Positions 9,108 through 19,820 of a stretch of DNA of 64,000 nt are shown here, piece by piece. Position 1 is the first letter of the stretch, and the number at the start of each line of letters is the position of its first letter. Origin of the DNA: Phocaeicola massiliensis B84634 = Timone 84634 = DSM 17679 = JCM 13223. GTDB lineage: Bacteria; Bacteroidota; Bacteroidia; Bacteroidales; Bacteroidaceae. The stretch spans positions 2,689,278-2,753,277 of the forward strand of contig NZ_KB905472.1 in assembly GCF_000382445.1 (NCBI RefSeq), in the 5' to 3' direction. Under the pieces are notes generated by a model, which saw only the letters and a program-made list of their open reading frames with translations, did no database searches and was not told the DNA's origin. Position numbers and translations under genes: made by a program.

Positions 9108-9128
9108 CACCCGCAAAACAAAAGCATT

Positions 9129-9202
9129 GCCTCTTTAGCTCAGTTGGCCAGAGCACGTGATTTGTAATCTCGGGGTCGTTGGTTCGAATCCGACAAGAGG
9201 CT
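9129..9202 (+). tRNA. tRNA-Thr (anticodon TGT)
   Basis: The 74-nt cloverleaf has acceptor stem GCCTCTT/AAGAGGC, D-arm AGCTCAGTTGGCCAGAGC, anticodon loop TTTGTAA and T-arm GTTGGTTCGAATCCGAC. The CCA end is not encoded. There is one T-T mismatch in the anticodon stem. Confidence 0.95.
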
Positions 9203-9205
9203 CAC

Positions 9206-9248
9206 AAAAAGAAAGCCGCTTCTGAAATTCAGAAACGGCTTTCTTTTT
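9206..9248 (+). terminator. Terminator after tRNA-Thr
   Basis: A stem formed by AAAGAAAGCCG and CGGCTTTCTTT, with an inner TTCTGAA/TTCAGAA pair, is followed by T residues. It lies directly after the tRNA. Its A-rich 5' side may also serve the reverse-strand gene at 9298-9711. Confidence 0.8.
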
Positions 9249-9297
9249 AATTGTATCTTTTTTCCAAAAAAACAAGGGGCATCGTTTGCGAAAGTTG

Positions 9298-9711
9298 TTA
9301 TGATGGCATCCGAACAGACAAACCACGCAACATCATCCACATCGACATCACCAGTGAACCTCCCACGATAATTACTCCTCCTAATAACAATTGTATTGCA
9401 TTGGGTTCTGTAATACTTGAAAATTCACGAAGTTCTGAAAAGAGAGAGAGTGAGAAGAAAAGAGAACACATCAGAAAAAGAATCCCCATAAAAACACTTA
9501 TTGCCCCATTCCTTCGAATTAATTGTTTAACTAAAATTCCTGTAACCGATAAAAGGAATACGCCCAACACGATTCCTACGGTGTGCCACGCACCGAACAA
9601 CATAGTGCTCATGAGCCCGCCCCAGCCTAACAACAAAATAGCCAGGAACCACACATCCGGCAAGTAACTGAAAAGCTTCTTCTTATCCCGGTGAGTCAAT
9701 AGTGTATTCAT
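9298..9711 (-). CDS. membrane protein of unknown function, four predicted helices
   Basis: The 137-residue product has four hydrophobic segments at roughly residues 20-38, 42-60, 72-92 and 105-128, joined by short loops. One carries the basic turn KQLIRRNG. I do not recognise a family. A -7 box (TATCTTTG on the minus strand, 9734-9741) lies 23 bp upstream. The gene stands alone between the tRNA-Thr terminator and the groEL terminator. Codon use and hydrophobic periodicity support a real gene. Confidence 0.65.
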   Translation of the reverse strand: MNTLLTHRDKKKLFSYLPDVWFLAILLLGWGGLMSTMLFGAWHTVGIVLGVFLLSVTGILVKQLIRRNGAISVFMGILFLMCSLFFSLSLFSELREFSSITEPNAIQLLLGGVIIVGGSLVMSMWMMLRGLSVRMPS

Positions 9712-9762
9712 AATATTAAAATATTGATTTTCGCAAAGATAGAGATTATTTCCAAATAAAAA

Positions 9763-9799
9763 AACTCCTCACTGACTTTTTATCGCCAGTAAGGAGTTT
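9763..9799 (-). terminator. groEL terminator
   Basis: A stem of AACTCCTCACTG and CAGTAAGGAGTT is followed on the minus strand by a T-rich run. It lies just after the groEL stop. Confidence 0.8.
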
Positions 9800-9820
9800 C
9801 AATCATTTATGGGGCAAAGA

Positions 9821-11473
<1,653 letters not shown>

Positions 11474-11498
11474 TTAATGATTTACAATGTACTATTAA

Positions 11499-11771
11499 TT
11501 ATCCCAAAACAGCGAGGACATCGCTTTGGCGCATGATAAGGTATTTTTTACCGTCATGTTCCAATTCAGTACCCGAGTATTTACCATACAATACCTGGTC
11601 GCCTACATGCAACACCATTTCTTCGTCTTTTGTTCCGTTACCTACTGCGACAACTTCACCTTGCAATGGCTTTTCTTTTGCTGTATCAGGAATGATGATA
11701 CCACCGATTGTTTTTTCTTCTGCCGGAGCAGGAAGAATCAGTACTCTGTCTGCTAATGGTTTAATGTTCAT
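11499..11771 (-). CDS. groS: 10-kDa co-chaperonin GroES
   Basis: The 90-residue protein begins [12 protein letters not shown] and contains the mobile-loop segment [18 protein letters not shown], which contacts GroEL, and the [11 protein letters not shown] turn. The length is normal. It is the first gene of the groES-groEL operon. The 250 bp upstream of it separate it from the divergent hydrogenase operon. No CIRCE element was seen there, so heat regulation in this organism must use something else. Confidence 0.98.
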   Translation of the reverse strand: MNIKPLADRVLILPAPAEEKTIGGIIIPDTAKEKPLQGEVVAVGNGTKDEEMVLHVGDQVLYGKYSGTELEHDGKKYLIMRQSDVLAVLG

Positions 11772-11877
11772 AGTTCTTTAATATTTTATTTGTTATACAT
11801 TATATCAAGTTATCAATGTCTTTTTAAAGACGACACATAATCTTCAGCTAAAAGCATGCCAAAGCCAAAACTCGATG

Positions 11878-11935
11878 AATTGGCAGATATAAACTGTCAA
11901 TTTGACACTATGACAAACATTCATTTCTGCCAAAT
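11878..11935. promoter_or_regulatory. Nested dyad between groES and the hydrogenase operon (operator candidate)
   Basis: A perfect 13-bp palindrome TGTCAATTTGACA (11895-11907) lies inside a wider inverted repeat, ATTGGCAGATAT on the left and ATTTCTGCCAAAT on the right. It lies about 55 bp upstream of the hydrogenase -7 box and 107 bp from groES, so it could serve either operon. The binding protein is unknown. Confidence 0.45.
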
Positions 11936-11990
11936 GCCTTTTTTATTCATTTTCTTTAACGATTATAGGGATGAAACGCAAACATATCAC

Positions 11991-11998
11991 TATCTTTG
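11991..11998 (+). promoter_or_regulatory. Hydrogenase operon -7 box (TATCTTTG)
   Basis: TATCTTTG followed by CA is a strong -7 match. It places the transcript start near 12005. This rules out the upstream TTG at 11996 as a start codon and supports the ATG at 12029. Confidence 0.75.
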
Positions 11999-12028
11999 CA
12001 AACCCTAATAACTAACCTTTTGAACTAT

Positions 12029-13507
12029 ATGGCTTTTACGAACAACATTATGATTGTCCGCCACAAGTTGCTGACCGAACTTGTGAAACTGTGGAAAAAT
12101 GGAGAACTGACAACAGACAAAATAGACCGTCTGCCTTTGGAATTGAGTCCTCGACGTTCAAAACATGCCGGACGTTGCTGCGTACATAAAGAACGCGCTG
12201 TGTGGAAGTATAAATCACTCCCTTTGCTGGGGTTGGATATGGACGATGAAACAGATGAACTTACTTCATTATCCGAATATGCCGCCAGAGCCCTCGACCG
12301 TGCAGAAAATGGAATGCCCAAGGACAATATAATGTGTGTAATAGACGAAGCCTGCTCCGCTTGCGTACAGATTAACTACGAAATTACCGACTTGTGTCGC
12401 GGATGTACCGCCCGCAGCTGCCAGTACAACTGCCCCAAAGGAGCTGTTCATGTACATGCAGACACCGGCAAAGCATGGATTGACCACGACACCTGTATCA
12501 GTTGTGGCATCTGCCACAAAAGTTGTCCTTATCATGCCATCGTCTATATCCCGGTTCCCTGCGAGGAATCCTGTCCTGTCAAGGCTATCAGCAAAGACGA
12601 GCATGGCATAGAACACATTGACGAGGACAAGTGCATCTACTGCGGAAAGTGTATGAACGCCTGTCCCTTTGGAGCTATCTTCGAAATATCACAGACTTTC
12701 GATGTGTTACAGAGAATCCGTAAAGGAGAAAAAGTAGTGGCTATTGTGGCCCCTTCTATTTTAGGACAGTTCAGTACCACTATCGAACAAGTATACGGAG
12801 CATTCAAGCAAATCGGTTTCACCGATGTGATTGAAGTCGCACAAGGTGCAATGGAAACAGTGGAAAATGAAGCACATGAGCTGATTGAAAAACTGGAGGA
12901 AGGCCAGAAGTTTATGACTACTTCCTGCTGTCCTTCTTATATTGAGTTGGTGAACAAGTATATTCCCGACATGAAAAAATATGTTTCTACTACCGGTTCT
13001 CCAATGTACTATGCCGCACGTATTGCCAAGAAAAAACATCCCGATGCAAAAATTGTATTTGTGGGACCGTGTGTGGCCAAGCGTAAAGAAGCACAACGTG
13101 ATGAAGCTGTGGATTTTGTAATGACATTTGAGGAGATTTCTTCTATTTTCGATGCGATGGAAGTCAATTTGGAAATAGTACAACCTTATGCCATGGAATT
13201 CTCTTCTGTGCGCGAAGCACATGGATTTGCTCAGGCAGGCGGCGTTATGGGTGCCGTGAAAGCATTCCTCAAGATGGAAGCAGACAAGATAAATGCCGTT
13301 CAGGTTTCAGACTTGAACAAAAAGAATATTGCAGCATTACGTGCATACGCCAAAACGGGGAAAGCTCCGGGACAATTTATCGAAGTAATGGCTTGCGAAG
13401 GAGGCTGCATCACCGGCCCCAGCACGCATAGCGGAAGCAAGTCAGGCAAGTGGCAGTTATCCCAAGAATTGACCAAACAAACCAAAACGTATGAAAATAT
13501 GGAATGA
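12029..13507 (+). CDS. [FeFe]-hydrogenase catalytic subunit, group B-like
   Basis: The 492-residue protein (start at 12029, because the -7 box overlaps the earlier TTG) has an N-terminal Cys-rich region, then two ferredoxin-type 4Fe-4S clusters (CISCGICHKSCP, CIYCGKCMNACP). The H-cluster domain follows, with L1 TSCCPSY at about residue 297, L2 GPCVAKR at about 345 and L3 EVMACEGGCITGP at about 451. L1 ending in Tyr and L2 beginning with GPC instead of MPC point to group B rather than classical group A. There is no signal peptide, so it acts in the cytoplasm, most plausibly disposing of electrons from reduced ferredoxin as H2. Its last 17 bp overlap the maturase HydE. Confidence 0.92.
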   Translation: MAFTNNIMIVRHKLLTELVKLWKNGELTTDKIDRLPLELSPRRSKHAGRCCVHKERAVWKYKSLPLLGLDMDDETDELTSLSEYAARALDRAENGMPKDNIMCVIDEACSACVQINYEITDLCRGCTARSCQYNCPKGAVHVHADTGKAWIDHDTCISCGICHKSCPYHAIVYIPVPCEESCPVKAISKDEHGIEHIDEDKCIYCGKCMNACPFGAIFEISQTFDVLQRIRKGEKVVAIVAPSILGQFSTTIEQVYGAFKQIGFTDVIEVAQGAMETVENEAHELIEKLEEGQKFMTTSCCPSYIELVNKYIPDMKKYVSTTGSPMYYAARIAKKKHPDAKIVFVGPCVAKRKEAQRDEAVDFVMTFEEISSIFDAMEVNLEIVQPYAMEFSSVREAHGFAQAGGVMGAVKAFLKMEADKINAVQVSDLNKKNIAALRAYAKTGKAPGQFIEVMACEGGCITGPSTHSGSKSGKWQLSQELTKQTKTYENME

Positions 13508-14552
13508 AATACTCTTGATAGACAAACTGAGGAAGGAACATAAACTGACTGCGGAAGAATATAAAATTCTGCTCGAATGTCAGGATAGTAACTGCTTATC
13601 TTATCTACAAAAGCAAGCTCAAGAGGAAGCCCTTTCCCGGTTCGGTAATAGAGTTTTCATCCGCGGCCTCATAGAAGTCACTAACCGATGCCGCAATAAT
13701 TGCTATTATTGCGGCATTCGGAAAGGCAATCCGTCGGTCAGTCGCTACGGACTGACACGGGAAACAATCTTAGCATGTTGCCGTGAAGGATATGAAGCCG
13801 GTTTTCGTACATTTGTCATGCAGGGAGGAGAAGATCCCGCCATGACAGACGAGTGGACAGAACAAACGGTAGCATCCATACATCGGCTTTTTCCTGATTG
13901 TGCCATCACCTTGTCATTGGGCGAGAAGACACGGGAGACTTATGAGCGCTTTTTCCATGCCGGCGCAAATCGATACTTACTTCGCCACGAGACATATAAT
14001 AAGGAGCATTACCGGCTGCTTCATCCCGACAGAATGTCACCCGAATATCGGTTGCAATGCCTGCAATGGTTGAAAGAAATCGGCTATCAGACAGGCACAG
14101 GAATCATGGTAGGCACTCCCGGACAAACTATCGGACATTTGGTGGAGGACTTATTGTTTATTGAGCGTTTCCAACCGGAAATGATTGGCATCGGTCCCTT
14201 CATTCCCCATCACGATACTCCCTTTGCCGGCAAAGCGGCCGGAAGCATGGAAATGACACTCAAATTGCTTTCTATCTTCAGGCTGATGCATCCTTACGCC
14301 CTTATCCCTTCCACAACTGCGCTGGCAACTCTTGCCAGCGATGGCCGCGAACGAGGAATATTGGCAGGTGCCAATGTCGTGATGCCCAACCTGTCACCCC
14401 CGGAACAACGTACCAAATACACCTTATATGATAATAAAGCCGCCTTTGGTGCCGAAGCAGCAGAAGGATTAAAAAAACTGTCTGAACGGTTAAATGCTAT
14501 CGGATACCGGATTTCGACAGAAAGAGGAGATTATAATGGAAACAGAACATAA
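13491..14552 (+). CDS. hydE: [FeFe]-hydrogenase H-cluster maturase HydE (radical SAM)
   Basis: The 353-residue radical SAM enzyme has the CX3CX2C cluster at Cys67, Cys71 and Cys74 (NRCRNNCYYCGIRKG). The BATS-like C-terminal region carries VVMPNLSPPEQRTKYTLY, typical of HydE. It works with HydG and HydF to build the 2Fe subcluster of the H-cluster. The start overlaps the hydrogenase gene by 17 bp, a sign of translational coupling. The length matches the family. BioB is excluded by the surrounding hydrogenase genes and by sequence. Confidence 0.95.
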   Translation: MKIWNEILLIDKLRKEHKLTAEEYKILLECQDSNCLSYLQKQAQEEALSRFGNRVFIRGLIEVTNRCRNNCYYCGIRKGNPSVSRYGLTRETILACCREGYEAGFRTFVMQGGEDPAMTDEWTEQTVASIHRLFPDCAITLSLGEKTRETYERFFHAGANRYLLRHETYNKEHYRLLHPDRMSPEYRLQCLQWLKEIGYQTGTGIMVGTPGQTIGHLVEDLLFIERFQPEMIGIGPFIPHHDTPFAGKAAGSMEMTLKLLSIFRLMHPYALIPSTTALATLASDGRERGILAGANVVMPNLSPPEQRTKYTLYDNKAAFGAEAAEGLKKLSERLNAIGYRISTERGDYNGNRT

Positions 14553-14568
14553 AAACAATTAGAATATA

Positions 14569-15987
14569 ATGTATAAAGCAGATTCAAAAATAGCGGAAGA
14601 GTTCATCAATCATCAGGAAATTCTGGATACAATGAGTTATGCAGAAACCCATAAGAGCAACCGTGCGCTGATTGAGTCATTGATAGACAAAGCCGCTCGA
14701 TGCAAAGGCCTGACCCATCGGGAAGCAGCCCTCTTGTTGGAATGTGACCAACCGGACTTGATAGAACGGATTTTCCGTCTGGCGGAAGAAATCAAACATA
14801 AATTTTATGGCAACCGCATTGTCATGTTCGCTCCGCTATATCTTTCCAATTATTGTGTCAATGGTTGCGTATATTGTCCTTATCACCTGAAGAACAAGAC
14901 AATAGCCCGCAAGAAGTTGACACAAGAGGAGATTAGGAAAGAAGTTATCGCCCTGCAGGACATGGGACACAAGCGTCTGGCACTCGAAGCCGGCGAAGAC
15001 CCGTTGCACAATCCCATCGAATATATCCTGGAATCCATCGATACCATTTATAGCATCAAACATAAGAATGGAGCCATTCGCCGAGTGAATGTCAACATTG
15101 CCGCAACCACAGTAGAGAACTACCGCCGGTTAAAGGATGCCGGCATCGGTACCTATATCCTGTTTCAGGAAACTTATCACAAAGAAAACTACGAAGCCTT
15201 GCACCCCACCGGACCTAAAAGCAAATATGCTTACCACACCGAAGCTATGGACCGCGCCATGGAAGCCGGCATAGACGATGTGGGCCTGGGAGTGTTGTTC
15301 GGCCTCAACACTTATAAATACGACTTTATCGGACTGCTGATGCATGCGGAACATCTGGAAGCCACCTTCGGAGTAGGTCCGCACACCATCAGCGTGCCAC
15401 GCATCTGTCCGGCTGACGATATTTCCACAAACGACTTCCCCAATGCTGTTTCCGATGATATATTCTGCCGCATTGTAGCCATCATCCGCATTGCCGTACC
15501 TTATACGGGAATGATTATTTCCACACGCGAATCGGTTGCCACGCGCAGCAAAGTGCTGCATTTGGGCATTTCACAAATCAGTGGCGGATCACGCACCAGT
15601 GTAGGCGGTTACGCCACGCCTGAACCGAAGGAAGAAAATTCCGCCCAATTCGACATCAGTGATACACGGACATTGGATGAAGTGGTCAACTGGCTGCTCG
15701 ACATGGGGCACATTCCCAGCTTCTGCACCGCCTGCTACCGGGCAGGCAGAACGGGCGACCGCTTCATGTCATTAGTCAAATCGGGACAAATAGCGAATTG
15801 CTGTGCCCCCAACGCTCTCATGACTTTAAAAGAATATTTGGAAGATTATGCATCCGCCGACACGCGCGCCAAAGGAGAAGTGCTCATTCAAAAAGAATTG
15901 AAACATATCCCCAATCCCAAAATAAAGGAGATAGCCGCGCGTAATCTGAAAGAGATAATAGAAGGAAAACGTGACTTTAGATTTTAA
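14569..15987 (+). CDS. hydG: [FeFe]-hydrogenase H-cluster maturase HydG (tyrosine lyase, radical SAM)
   Basis: The 472-residue enzyme has a radical SAM cluster at Cys96, Cys100 and Cys103 (NYCVNGCVYCPYH). It also has the C-terminal auxiliary-cluster cysteines (FCTACYRAGRTGDRF plus a later CC pair), which distinguish HydG from the thiamine enzyme ThiH. HydG cleaves tyrosine to supply the CO and CN ligands of the H-cluster. It lies 16 bp downstream of hydE and 9 bp upstream of hydF, all in one operon. Confidence 0.96.
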   Translation: MYKADSKIAEEFINHQEILDTMSYAETHKSNRALIESLIDKAARCKGLTHREAALLLECDQPDLIERIFRLAEEIKHKFYGNRIVMFAPLYLSNYCVNGCVYCPYHLKNKTIARKKLTQEEIRKEVIALQDMGHKRLALEAGEDPLHNPIEYILESIDTIYSIKHKNGAIRRVNVNIAATTVENYRRLKDAGIGTYILFQETYHKENYEALHPTGPKSKYAYHTEAMDRAMEAGIDDVGLGVLFGLNTYKYDFIGLLMHAEHLEATFGVGPHTISVPRICPADDISTNDFPNAVSDDIFCRIVAIIRIAVPYTGMIISTRESVATRSKVLHLGISQISGGSRTSVGGYATPEPKEENSAQFDISDTRTLDEVVNWLLDMGHIPSFCTACYRAGRTGDRFMSLVKSGQIANCCAPNALMTLKEYLEDYASADTRAKGEVLIQKELKHIPNPKIKEIAARNLKEIIEGKRDFRF

Positions 15988-15996
15988 GCATAACTC

Positions 15997-17187
15997 ATGG
16001 ATATGAATAGTACTCCTAATGCCAATCGCCTGCATATCGCCATTTTCGGCCGTTGCAACAGTGGTAAATCATCACTTATCAACACCCTGACGGGGCAGGA
16101 CACAGCCCTTGTTTCCGCTGTTCCGGGCACCACTACCGACCTTGTGAATAAAGCCATGGAAATACACGGCATCGGCCCTTGCGTTTTTATAGATACGCCG
16201 GGATTTGACGACGAAGGCGAATTGGGAGAAATGCGCATTGCCCGCACCCTTCAAGCCATCGAACGCACAGACATCGCGTTATTGCTTTGCGAAGACGGAG
16301 ATTTGGAAGAAGAGCAGCAATGGATACAGCAACTGAACTCCCGACATATTCCGGTCATCCTTATTCTTAACAAGTCAGACCGGCGCGAATGTGCTGCCGA
16401 TGTCGCTGCCCGAATCGAAAAGGTCTGCGGAAAAACGCCTATCACAGTCAGTGCCAAAGAGCATACAGGCATAGAAGCAGTGTATCAAGCCATCCTCCGA
16501 AAACTGCCGACCGATTTCGGCCAACAAACCATTACCGGCAACTTAGTACAAGAAGGAGACTTGGTATTGCTGGTTATGCCACAGGACATACAGGCACCCA
16601 AAGGACGTCTTATTCTGCCTCAGGTGCAAACCATGCGCGAACTGCTCGATAAGAAATGTCTTGTCATGAGCTGCACGACCGATCAACTGGCAAATACATT
16701 GGAAGCGCTTTCACGCGCTCCCCAACTGATAATCACAGACTCACAAGTGTTCCACGAAGTATATCGCCTGAAACCCGAATCCAGTCTGCTCACCTCCTTT
16801 TCTGTATTGATGGCAGGATACAAAGGAGATATACATTATTATATAGAAAGCGCAGCAGCCATCGGCAGCCTTACCCCGCAATCGAGGATACTGATAGCCG
16901 AAGCCTGCACACATGCCCCTCTTTCGGAAGACATCGGCAGAGTAAAGCTCCCGCGCCTGCTCAGAAAGAAAGTCGGTGAAAGCTTGCACATAGATATAGT
17001 ATCAGGCACAGATTTCCCCACCGACCTCAGTTCTTATGAACTGATTATTCATTGCGGGGGTTGTATGTTCAACCGTAAATATGTATTAAGCCGCATCGAC
17101 CGGGCACGCTGCCAACACATACCGATGACCAACTACGGAGTAGCTATCGCCTGCCTCAACGGAATCTTGGACAAAATAGTATATTAA
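15997..17187 (+). CDS. hydF: [FeFe]-hydrogenase maturation GTPase HydF
   Basis: The 396-residue scaffold has an N-terminal GTPase domain: P-loop GRCNSGKS at residues 18-25, DTPGFDDEG as the G3 region and NKSD as G4. A dimerisation domain and a C-terminal iron-sulfur domain with HCGGCMFN follow. HydF carries the assembled 2Fe subcluster to the hydrogenase. It is the last of four hyd genes in the same orientation, so the full maturation set is present and the hydrogenase is probably functional. Confidence 0.96.
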   Translation: MDMNSTPNANRLHIAIFGRCNSGKSSLINTLTGQDTALVSAVPGTTTDLVNKAMEIHGIGPCVFIDTPGFDDEGELGEMRIARTLQAIERTDIALLLCEDGDLEEEQQWIQQLNSRHIPVILILNKSDRRECAADVAARIEKVCGKTPITVSAKEHTGIEAVYQAILRKLPTDFGQQTITGNLVQEGDLVLLVMPQDIQAPKGRLILPQVQTMRELLDKKCLVMSCTTDQLANTLEALSRAPQLIITDSQVFHEVYRLKPESSLLTSFSVLMAGYKGDIHYYIESAAAIGSLTPQSRILIAEACTHAPLSEDIGRVKLPRLLRKKVGESLHIDIVSGTDFPTDLSSYELIIHCGGCMFNRKYVLSRIDRARCQHIPMTNYGVAIACLNGILDKIVY

Positions 17188-17209
17188 CCATTTAATCAAA
17201 AATAAAAGC

Positions 17210-19753
17210 ATGAAAAAACGAACAACAATGCTTGCCTTGTTATTGGCAACCGGAGCCGGTACCTGCCTGCAAGCCCAAGAGAAATTAACCCAATTCAAGG
17301 TGCGCGATGCCATTACAGTACGCACCCCGATTATGAATGACAGCATCAACCCGAAAGGTGAGAAATACGCCGACAAGGATTTGCTTAAGACACCGGTCGT
17401 ACTCGACCTTGCCGATGCTCCTTTCCAGGTGCTGAGCACCGATACTGCCGGAGTTCTCTCATTCCCTAAAGCAGAGAAAGACCATAGTATCTACTTATTG
17501 GAGACCTCCTTGCGTGCCGAACGCTTCATGACCGGGAAATTGAAAGTCACTTCACCCGCCCGTTGGGAGATTTTTATCAACGGAGAATCAAAAATGTCAA
17601 AAGAAAATGCTGAAGACAGCATATCCGGTGCCTCAACCCGCGAAGTCAACCTTCGTCTGGAACCCGAAGCCGATTATGAAATCACCATCAAGTTGCTTTC
17701 CGGTTCAAAGGATAAAGCAGTGCCTACCTTGAAATGCGAACTCATCAAGGATGATAAGTTTAAAGATATCACTTGTTTTGTATCTCCCGAACAAAAGAAA
17801 CGCTTTGCCCTCCCCAACACCGTTTACGGCAACCGTGTCATTGGCGTATCCATTTCACCCGACGGCAAATATCTGCTTACACGCTATTGGAATAACCACT
17901 CTTTGAAACGTTCTTATACTTACACCACGCTGTCTGAGCTGAAAACAGGCAAAGTACTGTTGTCCAATGCCAAAGAAGGCATGCGCTGGATGCCTAAAAG
18001 CAATAAACTGTATTATACCGTACAGGCTGCCAAGGGCAACGATGTAATCACCCTTGATCCGCTGACCCTAAAAGAAGAAACCATCCTGAAAGGTATTCCC
18101 GAAGAAAGTTTCACCTGGTCGCCTAACGAAGATTATCTGATTTATCATCCTTCGGAAGAAGGAGTGAAAGAGGAAGGTCCGCTGAAACGCATCGTGAGCC
18201 CGGCTGACCGTATTCCCGGTTCACGCCGCCGCAGCTTCCTGGCTAAATATAATCCGGCAACGGGCATATCTGAACGTCTCACTTTCGGTAACCACAGCAC
18301 TTACCTGAATGATATTTCCCCCGATGGCAAGTATATCCTTTATAGCACCTCAAAAGAGAACATCACAGAACGTCCTTTCTCATTAAGTTCTCTCTATCAG
18401 GTCAATCTGGAAACATTGGCTGTCGATACACTCTTTATCGACGACCGTTTTATGGGAAGCGCCAGTTATTCACCGGATGGTAAACAATTGCTGTTGACCG
18501 GAAGCCCCGAAGCATTCGGAGGCATAGGCAAGAATTGCGGCAACCACCCCATCGCCAATGACTTCGATTCACAGGCCTATATCATGGACTTGGCCACACG
18601 TCATATTGAACCAATCACAAAGGACTTTGCCCCGACTGTCTATCCTCTTCAATGGAACAAAGGCGACGGCTGCATCTACTTCAATACCAACGATGAAGAT
18701 TGCAGAAACATCTACCGTTACTCTCCCCAAACAAAAAAGTTTGAGAAGTTAAATCTGGAAACAGATGTCACCAGCGCCTTTGCACTTTCAGAAAACAACC
18801 CTTCAATCGCTGCCTATATCGGACAGAGCAATCACAATGCAGGAGTCGCTTATCTTTACGATATGAAAAAGAAGACTTCACGTCTGCTTGCCGACCCCAT
18901 GAAACCGATATTGGACGAGATTGAATTGGGCAAAACAGAACCTTGGAACTTCACTGCCTCAGACGGAACTACCATTCAGGGTATGATGTGTCTGCCTCCT
19001 AATTTCGACCCCAATAAGAAATATCCGCTTATCGTATATTATTATGGTGGAACGACTCCCACCGAACGTGGCATCAGCAATCCCTATTGTGCACAACTGT
19101 TTGCTTCACGAGACTATGTAGTATATGTCATCAATCCGAGCGGAACTATCGGTTATGGACAAGAGTTCTCGGCACGCCACGTCAACGCATGGGGTAAACG
19201 CACAGCCGACGATATCATCGAAGGCACCAAGCAATTCTGCAAAGAACATCCATTTGTCAATGATAAAAAAATAGGCTGTCTGGGTGCATCCTACGGAGGA
19301 TTCATGACCCAATACCTGCAAACACAAACCGACATCTTCGCAGCCGCGGTTTCGCATGCCGGCATCAGCAATGTGACAAGCTATTGGGGAGAAGGCTATT
19401 GGGGGTATTCATATAATGCAATAGCAGCTGCCGACAGTTATCCTTGGAAAAACCCGGAACTGTTTACCAAGCAAGGTTCACTATTCAATGCCGACAAAAT
19501 CAATACTCCCTTGTTATTGTTGCACGGAACGGCAGATACCAATGTACCTATCGGAGAAAGCATCCAACTGTTCAATGCACTGAAGATTTTGGGCAAGACT
19601 GTCGAATTTGTAACCGTAGATGGTGAGAACCACTTCATTGCCGATTATCCGAAACGAATATTATGGCATAACTCCATCATGGCATGGTTTGCACGTTGGC
19701 TGCAAGACAGCCCTGAATGGTGGAACGATTTATATCCCGAACGCCATCTATAA
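17210..19753 (+). CDS. exported S9-family serine peptidase (dipeptidyl/oligopeptidyl peptidase)
   Basis: The 847-residue protein has a signal peptide ending near LQAQ (residue 23). A beta-propeller region follows, with WD-like SPDGKYLL and SPDGKQLL repeats at about residues 210-560. The C-terminal alpha/beta-hydrolase domain has the catalytic triad Ser694 (GASYGGF), Asp776 (HGTADTNVP) and His808 (ENHFI). The family removes N-terminal dipeptides or cleaves short peptides in the periplasm. It starts 22 bp after hydF and may be read from the hyd operon, though nothing functional links the two. A hairpin at 19761-19794 ends it. Confidence 0.93.
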   Translation: MKKRTTMLALLLATGAGTCLQAQEKLTQFKVRDAITVRTPIMNDSINPKGEKYADKDLLKTPVVLDLADAPFQVLSTDTAGVLSFPKAEKDHSIYLLETSLRAERFMTGKLKVTSPARWEIFINGESKMSKENAEDSISGASTREVNLRLEPEADYEITIKLLSGSKDKAVPTLKCELIKDDKFKDITCFVSPEQKKRFALPNTVYGNRVIGVSISPDGKYLLTRYWNNHSLKRSYTYTTLSELKTGKVLLSNAKEGMRWMPKSNKLYYTVQAAKGNDVITLDPLTLKEETILKGIPEESFTWSPNEDYLIYHPSEEGVKEEGPLKRIVSPADRIPGSRRRSFLAKYNPATGISERLTFGNHSTYLNDISPDGKYILYSTSKENITERPFSLSSLYQVNLETLAVDTLFIDDRFMGSASYSPDGKQLLLTGSPEAFGGIGKNCGNHPIANDFDSQAYIMDLATRHIEPITKDFAPTVYPLQWNKGDGCIYFNTNDEDCRNIYRYSPQTKKFEKLNLETDVTSAFALSENNPSIAAYIGQSNHNAGVAYLYDMKKKTSRLLADPMKPILDEIELGKTEPWNFTASDGTTIQGMMCLPPNFDPNKKYPLIVYYYGGTTPTERGISNPYCAQLFASRDYVVYVINPSGTIGYGQEFSARHVNAWGKRTADDIIEGTKQFCKEHPFVNDKKIGCLGASYGGFMTQYLQTQTDIFAAAVSHAGISNVTSYWGEGYWGYSYNAIAAADSYPWKNPELFTKQGSLFNADKINTPLLLLHGTADTNVPIGESIQLFNALKILGKTVEFVTVDGENHFIADYPKRILWHNSIMAWFARWLQDSPEWWNDLYPERHL

Positions 19754-19760
19754 AAAACAT

Positions 19761-19794
19761 CACCGTAGCAGCCCATGATAAAGCTGCTACGGTG
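19761..19794. terminator. Hairpin between convergent S9 peptidase and hisS
   Basis: CACCGTAGCAGC and its perfect complement GCTGCTACGGTG form a 12-bp stem between two converging genes. It is likely a two-way terminator, although the T-tract is weak on the plus strand. Confidence 0.65.
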
Positions 19795-19820
19795 ACAAAC
19801 AAAATATAGAATTCCTCTTA

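Noticed and set aside
11996-12028. Upstream TTG start for the hydrogenase gene
   Set aside because: It overlaps the -7 box TATCTTTG and so would lie upstream of the transcript start.
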